Positions 33,171-41,793 of a stretch of 64,000 nucleotides of DNA are shown here, in pieces. The notes beneath the pieces are model-generated. The model worked only from the letters and a program-made list of their open reading frames with translations, made no database searches and was not told the origin of the DNA. The position numbers and the translations under genes were made by a program. Source of the stretch: Streptomyces sp. NBC_00448 (lineage in GTDB: Bacteria > Actinomycetota > Actinomycetes > Streptomycetales > Streptomycetaceae); the NCBI RefSeq assembly GCF_036014115.1, contig NZ_CP107913.1, forward strand, positions 7,929,501 through 7,993,500. Direction: 5' to 3'. Positions within the stretch are counted from its first letter, which is position 1; each line of letters starts with the position of its first letter.

Positions 33171-34301
33171 GTGCGTCCGCTCACCAGACTCCGCGAGGCC
33201 GTCCGCCAGGGCGTGCCCGGTCCGCGTGACGGCGTGCCCGGTCCGCGTGACGGCGAGGCCGTTCGGCGTGACGGCGAGGCCGCCGGTTCGTGCGAGGGCT
33301 GCCCGCCCGGCCCGCGAGGAAACGTCCCGCCCGGTTCGCGGGGGGACGCCGCGCCCGGCCGGCGAGGAATCGTCCCGCCTGCTGCGCGGGGAAACGTCCC
33401 GCCCGCGGCGACGGCCGCCGACCACACGCTGCGGGCGGCCGCCGGCGGCACGCGGCCGCCGGACGGTCCCGCGGTGGTGTCCCTGCGGGACGCGGCCGTG
33501 CGGGTCGGCGGCCGCACCCTGTGGTCCCATGTCGAACTCGACATCGCGCCGGGGGAGTTCGTCGCCGTCCTGGGGCCCAACGGGGTCGGCAAGTCGACCC
33601 TGGTCAAGGCGATCCTGGGGCTGGTCCCGACGGCCGGCGGCAGCGTCACCGTCCTCGGCCGCGCGCCGGGCCGGCTCGCGCACCAGGTCGGCTACCTGCC
33701 GCAGCGGCGCAGCTTCGACGCCGGCCTGCGCATCCGCGGCGTGGACATCGTCCGGATGGGCTGGGACGGCGACCGCTGGGGGCTGGGGCGGCCGGGCTCG
33801 GCGCGTGCCGCCCGGGAACGGATCGCCCAGGTCATCGATCTGGTCGGCGCGTCGGCGTACGCGCACCGGCCGATCGGGCAGTGCTCCGGCGGCGAGCAGC
33901 AGCGGCTGCTGATCGCCCAGGCGCTGGTCAGGCAGCCCCGCCTGCTGCTGCTGGACGAGCCGCTGGACAGCCTCGACCTGCCCAACCAGGCGTCGGTGGC
34001 CGCCCTGATCGGCCGGATCTGCCGCGAGGAGAAGGTCAGCGTGGTGATGGTCGCCCATGACGCCAACCCGATCCTCGCGCACCTGGACCGGGTGGTGTAC
34101 CTGGCCGAGGGCGGGGCGGTGGCCGGCACCCCGGACGAGGTCATCACCTCGCGGACCCTGACCCGCCTGTACCGGACGCCGATCGAGGTGCTGCGGACCT
34201 CCGACGGCCGGCTGGTCGTCGTCGGGCAGCCCGAGGCGCCCGCGGTGCACAGCGAACGCCACCCGCCGGCGGGGGAGGAGGAGTTCCGTGCTGATCGCTG
34301 A
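33171..34301 (+). CDS. znuC: Zinc ABC transporter ATP-binding protein with repeat-rich N-terminal extension
   Basis: The ATPase domain starts near residue 100 (VVSLRDAAVRVGGRTLWSHV). It has Walker A GPNGVGKS, Q-loop in VGYLPQRR, signature CSGGEQQR, Walker B LLLLDEPLDSLD and switch His in MVAHD. From the GTG two bases after the znuA stop, the protein is 376 residues, well above the usual 250. The extra 100 residues are Pro/Gly/Arg-rich repeats (GPRDGV, PPGPRGNV, PPAARGNV) encoded by partly repeated DNA. No good ribosome binding site precedes 33171. An internal GTG near 33475 would give a normal-sized ZnuC, so the true start is uncertain. The stop overlaps the permease start. Confidence 0.85.
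   Translation: MRPLTRLREAVRQGVPGPRDGVPGPRDGEAVRRDGEAAGSCEGCPPGPRGNVPPGSRGDAAPGRRGIVPPAARGNVPPAATAADHTLRAAAGGTRPPDGPAVVSLRDAAVRVGGRTLWSHVELDIAPGEFVAVLGPNGVGKSTLVKAILGLVPTAGGSVTVLGRAPGRLAHQVGYLPQRRSFDAGLRIRGVDIVRMGWDGDRWGLGRPGSARAARERIAQVIDLVGASAYAHRPIGQCSGGEQQRLLIAQALVRQPRLLLLDEPLDSLDLPNQASVAALIGRICREEKVSVVMVAHDANPILAHLDRVVYLAEGGAVAGTPDEVITSRTLTRLYRTPIEVLRTSDGRLVVVGQPEAPAVHSERHPPAGEEEFRADR
33213..33254. repeat. 21-bp tandem repeat in the 5' part of znuC
   Basis: Two identical copies of a 21-bp unit (GTGCCCGGTCCGCGTGACGGC) are followed by diverged partial copies. The unit is a multiple of three, so it preserves the frame. Further degenerate units around AAACGTCCCGCCC continue to about 33410. 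Confidence 0.75.
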
Positions 34302-35244
34302 CGCGGCGACCGACTGGTCCTGGAACCCGGTCGCCGACCTCCGGCAGATGTGGGCGTTCCCCTTCATGGTCAACGCCTTCCGGGCCGGCGCGATCGTGGC
34401 CGTGCTGGCCGGGGTGATCGGCTGGTACATGGTGCTGCGCCGGCAGAGTTTCGCCGGCCACACCCTGTCCACCGTGGCCTTCCCGGGCGCCGCCGGTGCC
34501 ACCCTGCTGGGAGTCGGCGCGGTCTACGGCTACTTCACGTTCTGCGTCGGCGCCGCGCTGGTGATCGCCGCCATCCCGCGGGCCGGGGGGCACGAGTCCG
34601 GCCACGGGTCCGGCGGCGGCGAGGAGGCGGCGGTGACCGGAACCATCCAGGCGTTCCTGCTCGGCGCCGGATTCCTCTTCATCGCCCTCTACCAGGGGTT
34701 CCTCGGCGGCGTCGACGCCCTGCTGTTCGGCAGCTTCCTGGGCATCACGACGACCCAGGTGGAGGTGCTGGCCGCGGTGGGCGCGGCGGTGCTGCTGGTG
34801 CTGGCCGTCGTCGGGCGGCCGCTGCTGTTCGCCTCCGTCGACCCGGCGGTCGCCGCCGCCCGCGGCGTGCCGGTCCGGCTGCTGTCCACCGTCTTCCTCG
34901 TCGTGCTGGGCGCGGCGACGGCGGCGACCAGCCAGATCACCGGCGCGCTCCTGGTGTTCGCGCTGCTGGTGATGCCCGCCGCCACCGCGCAGAACCTGAC
35001 CGCCCGGCCGGTCCTCGGCATCGCCGCGTCGGTGGGCATCGCGCTCGCCGTGACCTGGACCAGCCTGACCGTGGCCTACTACTCGCCGTACCCGATCGGA
35101 TTCTGGGTGACCACCTTCGCCTTCGCCGCCTACGCGGCCAGTTGGGGAGTCCGCCTGCTGCGCGAGCGCCGCGGACGGGCGCCCGGCCGCGGGGCCGTGG
35201 CTGCCGCGGGCACGCCCGCGTGGACCTCGGGGAGCCTGCTGTGA
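34288..35244 (+). CDS. znuB: Zinc ABC transporter permease
   Basis: This ABC-3 family permease of 318 residues has at least seven hydrophobic segments and the family sequence FPFMVNAFRAGAIVAVLAGVIGWYMVLRRQSFAGHTLS near the start. RGVPVRLLSTVFLVVLGAATA supplies the ATPase-contact region. A Gly/His-rich cytoplasmic loop (GGHESGHGSGGG) could touch metal. The GTG at 34288 overlaps znuC by 14 bases and has a strong GGAGGAGGAG site. Confidence 0.9.
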   Translation: MLIADAATDWSWNPVADLRQMWAFPFMVNAFRAGAIVAVLAGVIGWYMVLRRQSFAGHTLSTVAFPGAAGATLLGVGAVYGYFTFCVGAALVIAAIPRAGGHESGHGSGGGEEAAVTGTIQAFLLGAGFLFIALYQGFLGGVDALLFGSFLGITTTQVEVLAAVGAAVLLVLAVVGRPLLFASVDPAVAAARGVPVRLLSTVFLVVLGAATAATSQITGALLVFALLVMPAATAQNLTARPVLGIAASVGIALAVTWTSLTVAYYSPYPIGFWVTTFAFAAYAASWGVRLLRERRGRAPGRGAVAAAGTPAWTSGSLL

Positions 35245-36107
35245 CCGTCCTCGCCTCCGGGTGGCCCGGCGCGCTCGGGCATCCCTTCTTCCTGCACGCG
35301 GCCCTGGCCGGGGCGGCCATCGCCGCCGCGTCCGGCATGGTCGGCTACTTCCTGGTGCTGCGCGCCCAGGTCTTCACCGGCGACGCGCTCAGCCACATGG
35401 CGTTCACCGGTTCGCTCGCCGCGCTGGCCGCCGGGGTCGACCTGCGGCTGGGGTTGTACGCCGCGACCATCGCCGTCGCCGTCCTGCTCGGCACCCTGTC
35501 CCGGTCCGGCCGGGCCGACGACGTCGCGATCGGCAGTGTCTTCGCCTGGATCACCGGCCTGGGCGCCTTCTTCCTCACCCTCTACACGACCTCCGGCGGC
35601 GCGGACAACGCCGGAGCAGGCGTCCGGGTGCTCTTCGGCTCCATCTTCGGGCTGTCGGCGGGCCAGGCCGGTACGGCCGCCGCCGTGGCGGCGGGGGTGT
35701 GCGCGGTGGTGCTCGCCGTCTTCCGGCTGCTGCTCTTCGCCTCCGTCGACGAGGCGGTCGCCGCGGCGCGGGGCGTGCCGGTACGGCTGCTGGGGTTCGG
35801 CTTCCTCGCGCTGGTCGGCGTCACCGCGGCCGAGGCCAGTCAGGCGGTCGGGTCGCTGCTGCTGCTCGGCCTGCTCGCCGCCCCGGCGGGCACCGCCCAG
35901 CGGCTGACCGACAACCCCGCGCGGGCGTTCGCGCTGTCCACGGTGCTCGCGGTCGCCGAGATGTGGGGCGGCCTGACCATCAGCTACGCGGTCCCGAAGA
36001 TGCCGCCGAGCTTCGCGATCGTGGCGGTGGCCGCCGCGGTCTACGCGGCCGCGTTCGCCGTCGGGGCGCGCCGGCGGAACCCGGGCCCGCGCCTCGCCCG
36101 GGCCTGA
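35241..36107 (+). CDS. Second ABC-3 family zinc/manganese permease
   Basis: This permease of 288 residues is homologous to the preceding one: FLHAALAGAAIAAASGMVGYFLVLRAQVFTGDALSHMAFTGS, and RGVPVRLLGFGFLALVGVTAAEAS repeats the same loop. The importer therefore probably uses a permease heterodimer instead of a homodimer. The GTG overlaps the znuB stop as GTGA. The C-terminus is short and Arg-rich. Confidence 0.9.
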   Translation: MTVLASGWPGALGHPFFLHAALAGAAIAAASGMVGYFLVLRAQVFTGDALSHMAFTGSLAALAAGVDLRLGLYAATIAVAVLLGTLSRSGRADDVAIGSVFAWITGLGAFFLTLYTTSGGADNAGAGVRVLFGSIFGLSAGQAGTAAAVAAGVCAVVLAVFRLLLFASVDEAVAAARGVPVRLLGFGFLALVGVTAAEASQAVGSLLLLGLLAAPAGTAQRLTDNPARAFALSTVLAVAEMWGGLTISYAVPKMPPSFAIVAVAAAVYAAAFAVGARRRNPGPRLARA

Positions 36108-36363
36108 ACGGGAGGGGTCCGCGGAACGGGTCCGCGCTGAACGGGCGTGCATGGAACGGGTCCTCGCGGGCCGGGTCTTCGCGGGACCGGGCCCGTACCA
36201 ACGGCACGCACCCAGGGGGACGAACCGTGCACAGGCACCTCCGCCGACGCCGACGCGGACGCGGACACCGGTGCCGAGCCGCGATTCCCGGCCGCCTTCG
36301 ACGAGCTGCTCGACCCGGTCCCCTGAGCCCGTACCAGCTCACGCGCTTCGGTCGGGCGCGGGC

Positions 36364-36648
36364 TCAGACGGCGGTGCCGGGTTCCTGGGCGGGTACGTCC
36401 AGCAGGCGGGCGGTGTCCAGTTCGGTGAGGGCGACCCGGACGTGGGTGGCGTCGGCCGCCGGGTGGGTGCGGGTGACGGCCGCGGTCAGGTCGGGCAGGG
36501 TGCGGGTGCCGTCGGCGAGGTGGAAGACGGTGGCGCTCAGCGGGCTGAGGAGGTGGCCCTGCTCGGTGTGCTCGTCGTAGACGGCCAGGCGGCCGTCGGC
36601 GGTCTGCTTGGCCCGCAGTCCCTCGCGGCGGGCCCGGGGGCTCTTCAT
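36364..36648 (-). CDS. PqqD-like protein (RiPP recognition element type)
   Basis: This protein of 94 residues has the PqqD pattern: a basic N-terminus, then GRLAVYDEHTEQGHLLSPLSATVFHLADGTRTLPDL and a helical C-terminus ending in ELDTARLLDVP. PqqD folds act as leader-peptide binding elements that present ribosomal peptides to modifying enzymes. The ATG overlaps the stop of the upstream glycosyltransferase gene (ATGA), so the two are made together. No radical-SAM enzyme or obvious precursor peptide is nearby, which is unusual for this family. Confidence 0.75.
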   Translation of the reverse strand: MKSPRARREGLRAKQTADGRLAVYDEHTEQGHLLSPLSATVFHLADGTRTLPDLTAAVTRTHPAADATHVRVALTELDTARLLDVPAQEPGTAV

Positions 36649-38282
36649 CGGGGGGCTCCTTCGGGCGCGGGCGGCGCGTCGAGTCCGGTGGTGCCGGGGG
36701 AGGCGAACGGCTCGTCCAGGTCCTCCACCGCCGGCCCGGTCCGGTGGGTGCGGGTCGCGATGGCCGGGACGGTGCGGTAGGAGTCCGGCCGGTCCCAGCG
36801 GGCCAGGTACCGGTCGATGGCGGTGTGCCGCCGGACCCAGCCGGTCATGTCCTCGATCGTGTCCGGCAGTTCGTCGAGGAGGGGGGTGAAGGCGCTGCGG
36901 TGGTAGGCGATGGCGTGGGTGGTGGTGATGCCGTCGGCGGGTTCGAGGAAGCGGCGGCCTTCGGTCCGCGGGAGGGGCAGCTCCCCGTCGGCCCCGCCGA
37001 GGCAGAGCAGCGACCAGGTCCGGCCGGTGAGTTCGGCCATGGCGTCGCGCAGTACCCGGGTGGCGCCGGGGAGGAAGAGGACGTCGTCCTCCAGGACGAG
37101 CAGGGAGTCGAGGCCGTCGGTGTGGGCCTGCTGGAGGGCCTGGCGGTGCGAGAGCGCGCGGCCGACCTGGTGGTCGGCCGGCGTGGCGACGGCGGGCAGG
37201 CGGTGGAGGCGCTCGGGGCGCAGGCCCAGCGCGCTCAGCCGTCCCCGCACGGCTTTCCAGCGCTCGGGGCGCTCGTCGAGGTTGATGCAGGTGATGCCGT
37301 CGAAAGCGGCGAAGGGGTTGCGCTGTTCGGCCTTGAAGTCGGCCACGGCCCGGGCGACGGCCCGTTCCCCGACGAGGGCGGAGAAGTGGGCGACGGCCTC
37401 GTGCGGGCTCAGGCCGAGTTCGTCGTATCCGATGAGGTAGTTGAACAGCCTCTGGTACCAGGCCGAGCCGGTGGACCTCTTCGTGCGGGGGACGTCGAAG
37501 CGGTGCGTCCAGCGCAGGGCGGGCAGGCAGACGGTGGTGTGGCCGGCGCGGCGGAACTTCTCGTGCAGGTGGCCCTCCTCGCCTCCGTGGCCGGCGAAGG
37601 CGGGGTTGAGCCCGGGCCAGGCCGCGGTGCGGCAGGCGAACAGGCCCAGGCCCTGCATACCGATCTCGAAGGGCGGCGCGCCGGGGTCGATGCCGCGTGG
37701 GTCGGTACCCCACACGCCGTACATCCCGCGGTGCCAGCCGGGCTCCCAGTGGGTGGAGACCTTCCGCTGGTCGGCGGAGACCAGCGGTCCCTGGACCAGG
37801 TCGCCGCTGTCGGGTTGGGTGTCGATGTGGTCCAGCAGCGCGGCGAGCGCCCCCGGGGCCAGCTGCACGTGGGAGTCCACGCACATGACCCAGTCCGAGG
37901 CGGCCTCGCGGAAGACCCGGTCGCGGGCGGCGGTGCCGGTACGGCGGTCGTAGGGGACGTAGCGCAGGTGCGGGACTTCCAGCTCCAGGCGCTTGAGCGC
38001 CCAGGCGTGCGGGCCGGCGGGGTGGTTGTCGACCACCAGGACGTTGACCCGGTCCATCACCTCGGCGTGATGGAGCAGCAGGCTGGTGACGGTGAAGTAC
38101 ACGCCGTCGTAGTCGTCGTACGTCGCCATTCCCACCGTGAGGGTGCGGGGCTCCTGGACGGGGCCGGGTCGCGGGCACAGCCGGAAGCGGTCACCGGTGG
38201 CGGCCACCAGCTCGCGCAGAGCCGCCAGCCCCGTCTCCTCCGGGGCGTCGGCCCCCGCGCCGGGGGTTCGGTCCGGGGTCAT
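36645..38282 (-). CDS. Double-domain glycosyltransferase (GT2 + GT25-like)
   Basis: The protein has 545 residues. The N-terminal half (about 45-300) is a family 2 GT-A domain: LTVGMATYDDYDGVYFTVTS, VLVVDNHP, DWVMCVDSHVQLAPGAL (D-x-H where many have D-x-D) and GHGGEEGHLHEKFRRAGH. The C-terminal half (about 330-500) resembles GT25 enzymes: CINLDERPERWKAV, ALSHRQALQQA and LLVLEDDVLFLPGA. No membrane segment or signal is seen, so it is cytoplasmic. Two transferases in one chain suggest stepwise addition of two sugars. Coupling to a PqqD-like protein suggests a peptide or protein acceptor; this is inference. The ATG at 38282 follows GAGAGGG. Confidence 0.82.
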   Translation of the reverse strand: MTPDRTPGAGADAPEETGLAALRELVAATGDRFRLCPRPGPVQEPRTLTVGMATYDDYDGVYFTVTSLLLHHAEVMDRVNVLVVDNHPAGPHAWALKRLELEVPHLRYVPYDRRTGTAARDRVFREAASDWVMCVDSHVQLAPGALAALLDHIDTQPDSGDLVQGPLVSADQRKVSTHWEPGWHRGMYGVWGTDPRGIDPGAPPFEIGMQGLGLFACRTAAWPGLNPAFAGHGGEEGHLHEKFRRAGHTTVCLPALRWTHRFDVPRTKRSTGSAWYQRLFNYLIGYDELGLSPHEAVAHFSALVGERAVARAVADFKAEQRNPFAAFDGITCINLDERPERWKAVRGRLSALGLRPERLHRLPAVATPADHQVGRALSHRQALQQAHTDGLDSLLVLEDDVLFLPGATRVLRDAMAELTGRTWSLLCLGGADGELPLPRTEGRRFLEPADGITTTHAIAYHRSAFTPLLDELPDTIEDMTGWVRRHTAIDRYLARWDRPDSYRTVPAIATRTHRTGPAVEDLDEPFASPGTTGLDAPPAPEGAPR

Positions 38283-38391
38283 GGCCGCCCTCTCGTCGTC
38301 AGCGACCCTCCGGCCGCCGGGCGGTCACCGCCGGGACGGCCGTACGCACCGGTTCCGGTCGACGGGGACGGCCGCGCGCGTGAGGCGGCGG

Positions 38392-38871
38392 TCACGGCGC
38401 CATCGTGGTCATGCCGCAGTCCGTACCGACCGTGATCGCCGCGTGCGCCGCGGCCGTGGTGTGGACACCGTCACCGACCAGGACGGCTTCGTAGCCGTTC
38501 AGCAGTTCCTGGATGGTGCCGGGGCCGAAGTTCTCCGAAGCGACGAGGCCGGCGGTGCCGTTGTAGTTGGTGTACGCCTGGCCCAGAAGGCGGCCGCCGG
38601 AGGTGTAGAAGCGGACCAGCGCACCGACCAGCGGCTGCCCCGTCACGGCATCCGAGGCGCTCGCGCTGATGTTCTCCAGTTGCAACGAGGTCAGGTTCAG
38701 AGTGCCCTGACTCGCCGTCAGGTTCGCGGGCGTCAGGCTTGGGCATTCGTGGCCGCCGCAGACGGGCGACTGCGCCATCGCGGGCGTGGCCGAGGCGACG
38801 ATGGTCCCCAGGGACAGCGTGGTCACCGCGACGGCCGCGAGTTGGGCGAGCCGGTTGTGTGCGAGGTTCAT
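38392..38871 (-). CDS. Secreted Ig-like/transthyretin-fold protein
   Basis: This protein of 159 residues has a clear signal peptide ending ATPAMAQ. The mature protein starts near SPVCGGHECPS, a Cys-x-x-His-x-Cys cluster that might bind metal. It continues with a Ser/Thr/Asn-rich stretch and a beta-sandwich pattern (GQPLVGALVRFYTSGG, AYTNYNGTAGLV), like bacterial Ig-like or carboxypeptidase-regulatory domains. A third Cys lies near the C-terminus. It stands 109 bases upstream of the glycosyltransferase gene on the same strand, so it may head the same operon and could be the glycosylated product. No family name is certain. Confidence 0.7.
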   Translation of the reverse strand: MNLAHNRLAQLAAVAVTTLSLGTIVASATPAMAQSPVCGGHECPSLTPANLTASQGTLNLTSLQLENISASASDAVTGQPLVGALVRFYTSGGRLLGQAYTNYNGTAGLVASENFGPGTIQELLNGYEAVLVGDGVHTTAAAHAAITVGTDCGMTTMAP

Positions 38872-39304
38872 GTTTCCCTTTCACGGGCAACTCGGGGGCG
38901 GCGTGTTCGCGGGTGCCATCTCACCCGAACGGCCCACCGCCCGTATCCGGCAAACGGTCCAAATCATGACGTTGATCGCATCTTTCGTCCCAACGGGTGA
39001 ACGTCCGCTCCGCAGCTGCATTCGACTCCCGACGATCCGTCGGAGAATCGGCGCCCCCGGAGGTCGGCGCGTCCCGCACACCAGCCCGACCGGCTCGCCG
39101 CGCCTCCCGGAGCCCCCCGCGTCGCGGACGTTCGTCGCGGCCCCTGTCAAGAGCCGCTGCCGCCGCCGCGTGACGTGAGCGGGCAGGTCGCCGGGCGGGT
39201 CGGCGGCCAGTGGCGACAAAGGAGTTGTTGCGACGGCATCGCAGCAGCTCAGCGCAGGTATCAGGGTGATGGCTGCAATCGGCCGGAGCTGTCACCGTAG
39301 GGGC
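38872..39304. other. Intergenic region between secreted-protein gene and CDF gene
   Basis: This divergent space of 433 bases has no convincing coding frame and no Zur-box match that I could find by eye. Moderately AT-rich stretches around 38950-38990 and 39215-39300 probably hold the two promoters. An AGGGG site precedes the CDF start. Confidence 0.45.
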
Positions 39305-40441
39305 ATGGACGCCGGCGAGCACACCCACGGGCACGGGCACGAGCACGGGCACGGCCACACGCATGAGCGCGCGGACGGGCGCGCGGGCCAGCGGGAGCGC
39401 GGCCACGAACACGGCCACGGCCACGGCCGCGAACACGGACACGGACACGGCGGTGTGTGGGCCCGGTTCCGGCACCGGCTCGCGCACATGGTCACCCCGC
39501 ACAGCCACGAGGCGATGGACAAGGTGGACTCCGCGCTGGCGACCTCGCGGGAGGGACTGCGGGCGCTGTGGCTGTCGTTGGGCGTCCTCGGTGCCACCAC
39601 CGTGATCCAGGTGATGGTCGTCGCGGTGTCGGGGTCGGTGGCGCTGCTGGGCGACACGATCCACAACGCGGCCGACACGCTGACCGCGGTACCCCTGGGG
39701 ATCGCCTTCGTGCTCGGCCGGCGCGCGGCGACCCGCCGTTACACCTACGGGTACGGGCGGGCGGAGGACCTTGCGGGCATCGCGATCGTGCTGACCATCG
39801 CCGGCTCCTCCGCGCTGGCCGGCTACGAGGCGGTGCGCCGGCTGCTGGAGCCGCGTGACGTGACGCACCTGTGGGCGGTGGCGGTCGCCGCGCTGGCCGG
39901 GTTCGCCGGCAACGAGTGGGTGGCGCGCCACCGGATCACCACCGGCCGGCGGATCGGGTCGGCGGCGCTGGTCGCCGACGGCCTGCACGCCCGCACCGAC
40001 GGCTTCACGTCGCTGGCGGTGCTGCTGGGCGCCGGGGGCGCCGCGGTCGGTTGGCGCTGGGCCGACCCCGTGGTGGGCCTGCTGATCACCGCGGCGATCC
40101 TGGTGGTGCTCAAGGACGCCGCCCGGCAGGTCTACCGGCGGCTGATGGACTCCGTGGACCCCGCGTCGGTGGACGCCGCGGAGGAGGCGCTGCGCCAGGT
40201 GCCCGGCGTGCTCGGCGTCGGGGCCGTGCGGATGCGGTGGATCGGCCACGCGCTGCGGGCCGAGGCGGACATCGTGGTCGACCCGCACCTGACGGTGGTG
40301 CGGGCCCACGCGTTGGCGGTCGCCGCCGAACACGCCCTGATCCACGCCGTTCCGCGGCTGACCGCCGCCACCGTCCACATCGACCACGTCGCCCACGGCG
40401 CCGACCCGCACGCGGAGTTGCGCCACCACGCCGCGGCGTGA
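39305..40441 (+). CDS. Cation diffusion facilitator (CDF) metal exporter with His-rich N-terminus
   Basis: This membrane transporter of 378 residues has a first 60-odd residues dominated by HG/EH repeats (HGHGHEHGHGHTHE), a metal-binding tail. Six hydrophobic segments follow. CDF site residues are in LLGDTIHNAADTL and VADGLHARTDGFTS. The C-terminal cytoplasmic domain ends with the metal-binding region VRAHALAVAAEHAL...VHIDHV. CDF proteins export Zn2+ (or Fe2+, Mn2+) in exchange for protons. It complements the znu importer upstream. The ATG at 39305 was preferred to 39266 because of the AGGGG site and because the His-rich motif follows directly. Confidence 0.92.
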   Translation: MDAGEHTHGHGHEHGHGHTHERADGRAGQRERGHEHGHGHGREHGHGHGGVWARFRHRLAHMVTPHSHEAMDKVDSALATSREGLRALWLSLGVLGATTVIQVMVVAVSGSVALLGDTIHNAADTLTAVPLGIAFVLGRRAATRRYTYGYGRAEDLAGIAIVLTIAGSSALAGYEAVRRLLEPRDVTHLWAVAVAALAGFAGNEWVARHRITTGRRIGSAALVADGLHARTDGFTSLAVLLGAGGAAVGWRWADPVVGLLITAAILVVLKDAARQVYRRLMDSVDPASVDAAEEALRQVPGVLGVGAVRMRWIGHALRAEADIVVDPHLTVVRAHALAVAAEHALIHAVPRLTAATVHIDHVAHGADPHAELRHHAAA

Positions 40442-40480
40442 CCGCCCGCGGGCGCGCGCCGCTTCGGCCCAGGCGGTCCG

Positions 40481-40510
40481 CGATGACCGCCTCGGTGGAG
40501 GCGGTCATCG
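40481..40510. terminator. Perfect stem-loop after the CDF gene
   Basis: CGATGACCGCCTC (40481-40493) pairs perfectly with GAGGCGGTCATCG (40498-40510) around a GGTG loop. It starts 40 bases after the CDF stop. Confidence 0.85.
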
Positions 40511-40588
40511 CGGCGCAGGTCTGGCAGCCGGGCTGCCTGGGCTACACGCTCTTCCGGCAGCATCAACGTCGACAGCGTCCTCGTCGAG

Positions 40589-40645
40589 TGACGCGTGGTG
40601 ACGTGGTGACGTGCTGACGCGTGCTGACCCGTGCTGACGCGTGGG
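40589..40645. repeat. Degenerate TGACGCGTG repeats
   Basis: There are about six imperfect copies of a 9-10 base unit close to TGACGCGTGC, in the convergent space between the CDF and flavin-reductase genes. No function is apparent. Confidence 0.6.
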
Positions 40646-40659
40646 CCGCAAGGACGCTG

Positions 40660-41184
40660 TCAGGCGCGGGAGTCGACGTCCAGCGCGGTGTGGGTGCCGA
40701 ACGCCCGCGCGTGGTAGGTCAGGGGCGGTCTCGGCGCGGTCTCGGCGCTCAGGACCCGGCCGAAGACGACCACGTGGTCACCGCCCGTCACCAGGTCGGC
40801 CACCTCGCACGCCAGGAAGCCGCTCGCGCCGGGCAGCCTGGGCACCTGGGAGCCGAGGCGCCAGTCGACGCCGCCGAACTTGGCCGGGCCGCCCTTGCGG
40901 GCGAAGTTCATCGCGAGGTCCGGCTGCTGCGCGCCGAGGATGTTGAGGCCGAACCTGCGGCTGCCGCCGATGACCGCCAGCAGGTCCGAGCCGCGGTCGA
41001 GGGAGACCAGGACCATCGGCGGGTCCATCGAGAGCGAGGTGAAGGCGCTGACGGTGGTGCCGTAGGGGGACGGCCCGGCCATGGCGGTGACCACGGCGAC
41101 GGGCGTGGCCACGCCGGCCATGGCCTCCCGGAACGCGGACTTCAGGTCCGCCGCGACGTCCGGGCGGGATTCGGTACTGGTCAC
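40660..41184 (-). CDS. Flavin reductase (HpaC/NTA monooxygenase B type)
   Basis: This flavin reductase-like split-barrel protein of 174 residues begins with FREAMAGVATPVAVVTAM, followed by GTTVSAFTSLSMDPPMVLVSLD and RFGLNILGAQQPDLAMNFA. Such proteins use NAD(P)H to make FMNH2 or FADH2 for partner monooxygenases. Two LLM monooxygenases of the kind that need reduced FMN are encoded further on in this locus, so it is probably their reductase. The GTG at 41184 has a GAGGAGAG site. It lies 47 bases downstream of the cupin gene in the same direction. Confidence 0.88.
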   Translation of the reverse strand: MTSTESRPDVAADLKSAFREAMAGVATPVAVVTAMAGPSPYGTTVSAFTSLSMDPPMVLVSLDRGSDLLAVIGGSRRFGLNILGAQQPDLAMNFARKGGPAKFGGVDWRLGSQVPRLPGASGFLACEVADLVTGGDHVVVFGRVLSAETAPRPPLTYHARAFGTHTALDVDSRA

Positions 41185-41231
41185 CAGGGCTCTCCTCTGC
41201 GTCGTCGGTCTGCTCGGATCGCTCGGTTCGC

Positions 41232-41756
41232 TCAGCCGTCCCCGGGACCCGGCTCCGACCCCAGCGCGTAGAGCCGGGGCAGGTTGACCACGATCGCCTC
41301 CTGGGTGCTGCGCGCGATGACGACCACGGCCTCGTCGTCGGGGTCCGGGTTCTCCTCCCGGTGCGGCACGAACGGCGGGACGAAGATGTAGTCGCCGGGG
41401 GAGGTGCGCAGCCGTACCTCCTGCGGGGTGCCGCCGGAGTCGTCGACGAAGACGAACTCCGGGTGGCCGCTCACCACATGGATCGCGGTCTCGGACTCGC
41501 CGTGGTGGTGGTCGGAGGAGGCCGTCGCGGGGGCCACGTGGGTCTGGCCCATCCACAGCTTCTCCGAACCGACGGTCTTCCCGCTGACGGCGGCGAACCT
41601 GCGCATGCCGCCGCTCTGGGCGGTGTCGCCGTCCAGCGCGTCGGCGCGGATGTGGTGCAGGCGGGCCCGCAGGGACGACGTCGGCGGGGTCGGGGTGTCG
41701 GTGTCGTGCAGGTGGGGATGGAAGCCTTCACCAGGCTGCGTCGGCGGCGTACTCAT
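41232..41756 (-). CDS. Cupin domain protein
   Basis: This single-domain cupin of 174 residues has motif 1 as SDHHHGESETAIHVVSG and motif 2 as PGDYIFVPPFVPHREENP, giving the usual His/Glu metal site. Its catalytic or sensory role is unknown. The start codon lies 7 bases after a -10 element (TAGCGT), so the mRNA is probably leaderless. Its promoter shares a 16-bp element with the leader-peptide promoter 1.5 kb away, which places it in the sulfur locus. Confidence 0.85.
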   Translation of the reverse strand: MSTPPTQPGEGFHPHLHDTDTPTPPTSSLRARLHHIRADALDGDTAQSGGMRRFAAVSGKTVGSEKLWMGQTHVAPATASSDHHHGESETAIHVVSGHPEFVFVDDSGGTPQEVRLRTSPGDYIFVPPFVPHREENPDPDDEAVVVIARSTQEAIVVNLPRLYALGSEPGPGDG

Positions 41757-41763
41757 GGCCGGG

Positions 41764-41793
41764 ACGCTAGGGCGCCGCCGAAAAGGATGTCAA
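41764..41793 (-). promoter_or_regulatory. Leaderless promoter of the cupin-flavin reductase operon
   Basis: On the minus strand TTGACA (41793-41788) and TAGCGT (41769-41764) are separated by 18 bases. The ATG follows 7 bases after the -10 hexamer, so transcription should start at or next to the initiation codon. Confidence 0.65.

Noticed and set aside
36108..36363. Possible RiPP precursor near the PqqD gene, including an acidic frame ending AAFDELLDPVP
   Set aside because: Wrong strand for the cassette and no start codon with a ribosome site; only a C-terminal-looking stretch is visible.
40483..40617. 44-codon frame beginning inside the CDF terminator
   Set aside because: Start codon sits in the terminator stem and the frame ends in the TGACGCGTG repeats; no ribosome site or family match.
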